Shown: in pieces, positions 63,001 to 64,000 of the stretch
How positions within the stretch are numbered: the first letter of the stretch is position 1
Layout of the letters: the number at the start of each line of letters is the position of its first letter
Source: Latrodectus hesperus
Taxonomy: Eukaryota > Arthropoda > Arachnida > Araneae > Theridiidae
Assembly (NCBI GenBank): GCA_037975125.1
Contig: CM075853.1
Span: forward strand, 53,948,958-54,012,957
Length of the DNA stretch: 64,000 nucleotides
Direction of reading: 5' to 3'
Notes under the pieces: generated by a model
Database searches by the model: none
Told to the model about the DNA's origin: nothing
What the model saw: the letters and a program-made list of their open reading frames with translations, nothing else
Program-made: the position numbers and the translations under genes

Positions 63001-64000
63001 TATTATTTTTCACTGCCCTCTTAACTTAAAAAAAATCTTCATTGTCATCAGACAGCAGTAGAAAATATTCTCCAGCCGACAGTCTCAGGTCCAACTGCGA
63101 TTTTGCAGAAGGCGGAAGGAAGAAAATGTCCATTTGTTTTCTTAGAAGCCCCATGCGAAGCAGAAGATACAAAAAACGATCATTTCCTGTTAAACTTCCG
63201 AAAGAGAACACCTAATGCGCATTTCAGGAGCGTCCTTCATCCTCGGAAAGCCGCTATGCCCGTAGATTTTCAAGGATTCGATAATAAAGGATACTAGTAA
63301 TCAGAAAGTTTTTGACAAGAATAACATCCATGATTATTCTGCGATGGAATATTCGAACTGCGCATACAATTGGAAAGCACTAATCGTTAATCTCGACCCG
63401 CATTGTTCCAATCTCGAAACATAATATTAACAGTTCCTATTTTAAGAATAACAGTGGTATAAAACAGTTAATTTTCCGTGCCTCGAAAAACATTTTGCTA
63501 TACTTTTTTTTAATGTTTTGAAAACTTCAAGAAAAATTTAACGATAACAATTTTTAAGATATTGTAATACGATTAATTTTCTCTATGACCTGGAAATAAA
63601 GAATGCTATATAATTTTTTTAAATTTTTTTTTAAACTTGATAGAGAAAAAAATATTTATTATTTTTTTTTTATGAACAGTGAATTTTATAACTGCAACTT
63701 AATTTAATATTTAATTTTTAACAGATTGCTCTTTGTACATTTGTATTTGTACTTATTAAAAATTAAATTTAAATTATGTTATTCAATAGTATTTTCTTTT
63801 GAATAAAATTAAGTTTAAGATCCATTTGAATACATGTGTTATTTTCCTCACTATAGAAATACGTAAATTATTAAATGCTTCTGGATAAGGTAAAGTTAAA
63901 TAATACATAAATAGGTATATATTTCGAAAGTAGAAAATTTAATTTTTTAGTAAAATTTATTTCTGAGCAATATATATAACTATGTATATTGTTAAATAAA
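60072..64000. other. AT-rich DNA with two more balanced blocks
   Basis: Blocks at about 60400-60830 and 62930-63300 have higher GC and no repeats. The rest is featureless AT-rich sequence. Confidence 0.45.
60400..60830 (+). promoter_or_regulatory. Candidate regulatory block with TATA-like box
   Basis: The region is of higher GC content than its flanks and not repeated in the window. TATAAAAA lies at 60559-60566, with possible start sites about 30 nt downstream in tcctagcaacagagg. No conserved protein domain was seen in any frame. Assignment as promoter is speculative. Confidence 0.25.

Overview
The window is about 64 kb of very AT-rich eukaryotic DNA. It is dominated by transposable elements, and I recognise no intact host gene. 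It looks arthropod, most likely arachnid or spider. That guess rests on the mix of BEL/Pao and Ty3/gypsy retroelements, Tc1-like transposase relics and tRNA-derived SINEs of a type I associate with spider genomes. It is inference, not proof. No long host exon, tRNA gene, rRNA or CRISPR array is evident. The window is best read as an intergenic or long-intron segment.

The main feature is a nearly intact LTR retrotransposon at 9481-16162. It has 216/217-bp LTRs that differ by about one substitution and one homopolymer indel, and it is flanked by a 4-bp duplication (CTAC). Its first ORF encodes Gag (basic coiled coil, SCAN-like capsid segment, CCHC knuckle) fused to a DTG aspartic protease. Its second ORF encodes integrase, then reverse transcriptase, then RNase H. 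The sequence motifs are Ty3/gypsy, but integrase lies upstream of reverse transcriptase. That order is the hallmark of the Gmr1 group, which I know mainly from deuterostomes. The two ORFs share one frame and are separated by two in-phase stop codons 123 nt apart.

Other elements, left to right: a perfect 43-bp-stem hairpin (4769-4870); tRNA-derived SINEs of a family here called SINE-A (7391, 8561, 33868, 50716, 59784, and a 32-bp stub at 34314), most with target-site duplications; a pogo/Tigger-like deletion derivative (19025-19797); a 5'-truncated, decayed BEL/Pao element on the minus strand (22969-26905); a Tc1 relic (29759-30210); an imperfect hairpin (36175-36290); a 5'-truncated LINE 3' end on the minus strand (40901-41527, 12-bp duplication); a second SINE family, SINE-B (about 41826-42133), next to a LINE 3' end with a GAA-rich tail (about 42134-42586), whose tail recurs at 46789, 53713 and 50556; and a Tc1 pseudogene on the minus strand (49395-50367). 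A third dispersed family (SINE-C) occurs five times. Long TA microsatellites lie at 21.1, 39.4, 40.5 and 57.4 kb.

Between the repeats are a few blocks of more balanced composition (about 32.6-33.0, 47.9-48.3, 60.4-60.8 and 62.9-63.3 kb). These are the best places to look for host promoters, exons or conserved regulatory DNA, but nothing in them can be named. The most striking individual observations are the integrase-first Ty3/gypsy element, a SINE-A/SINE-B chimera, two tiny TSD-flanked retroposon stubs, and a 22-bp templated insertion that broke the BEL/Pao pol frame.
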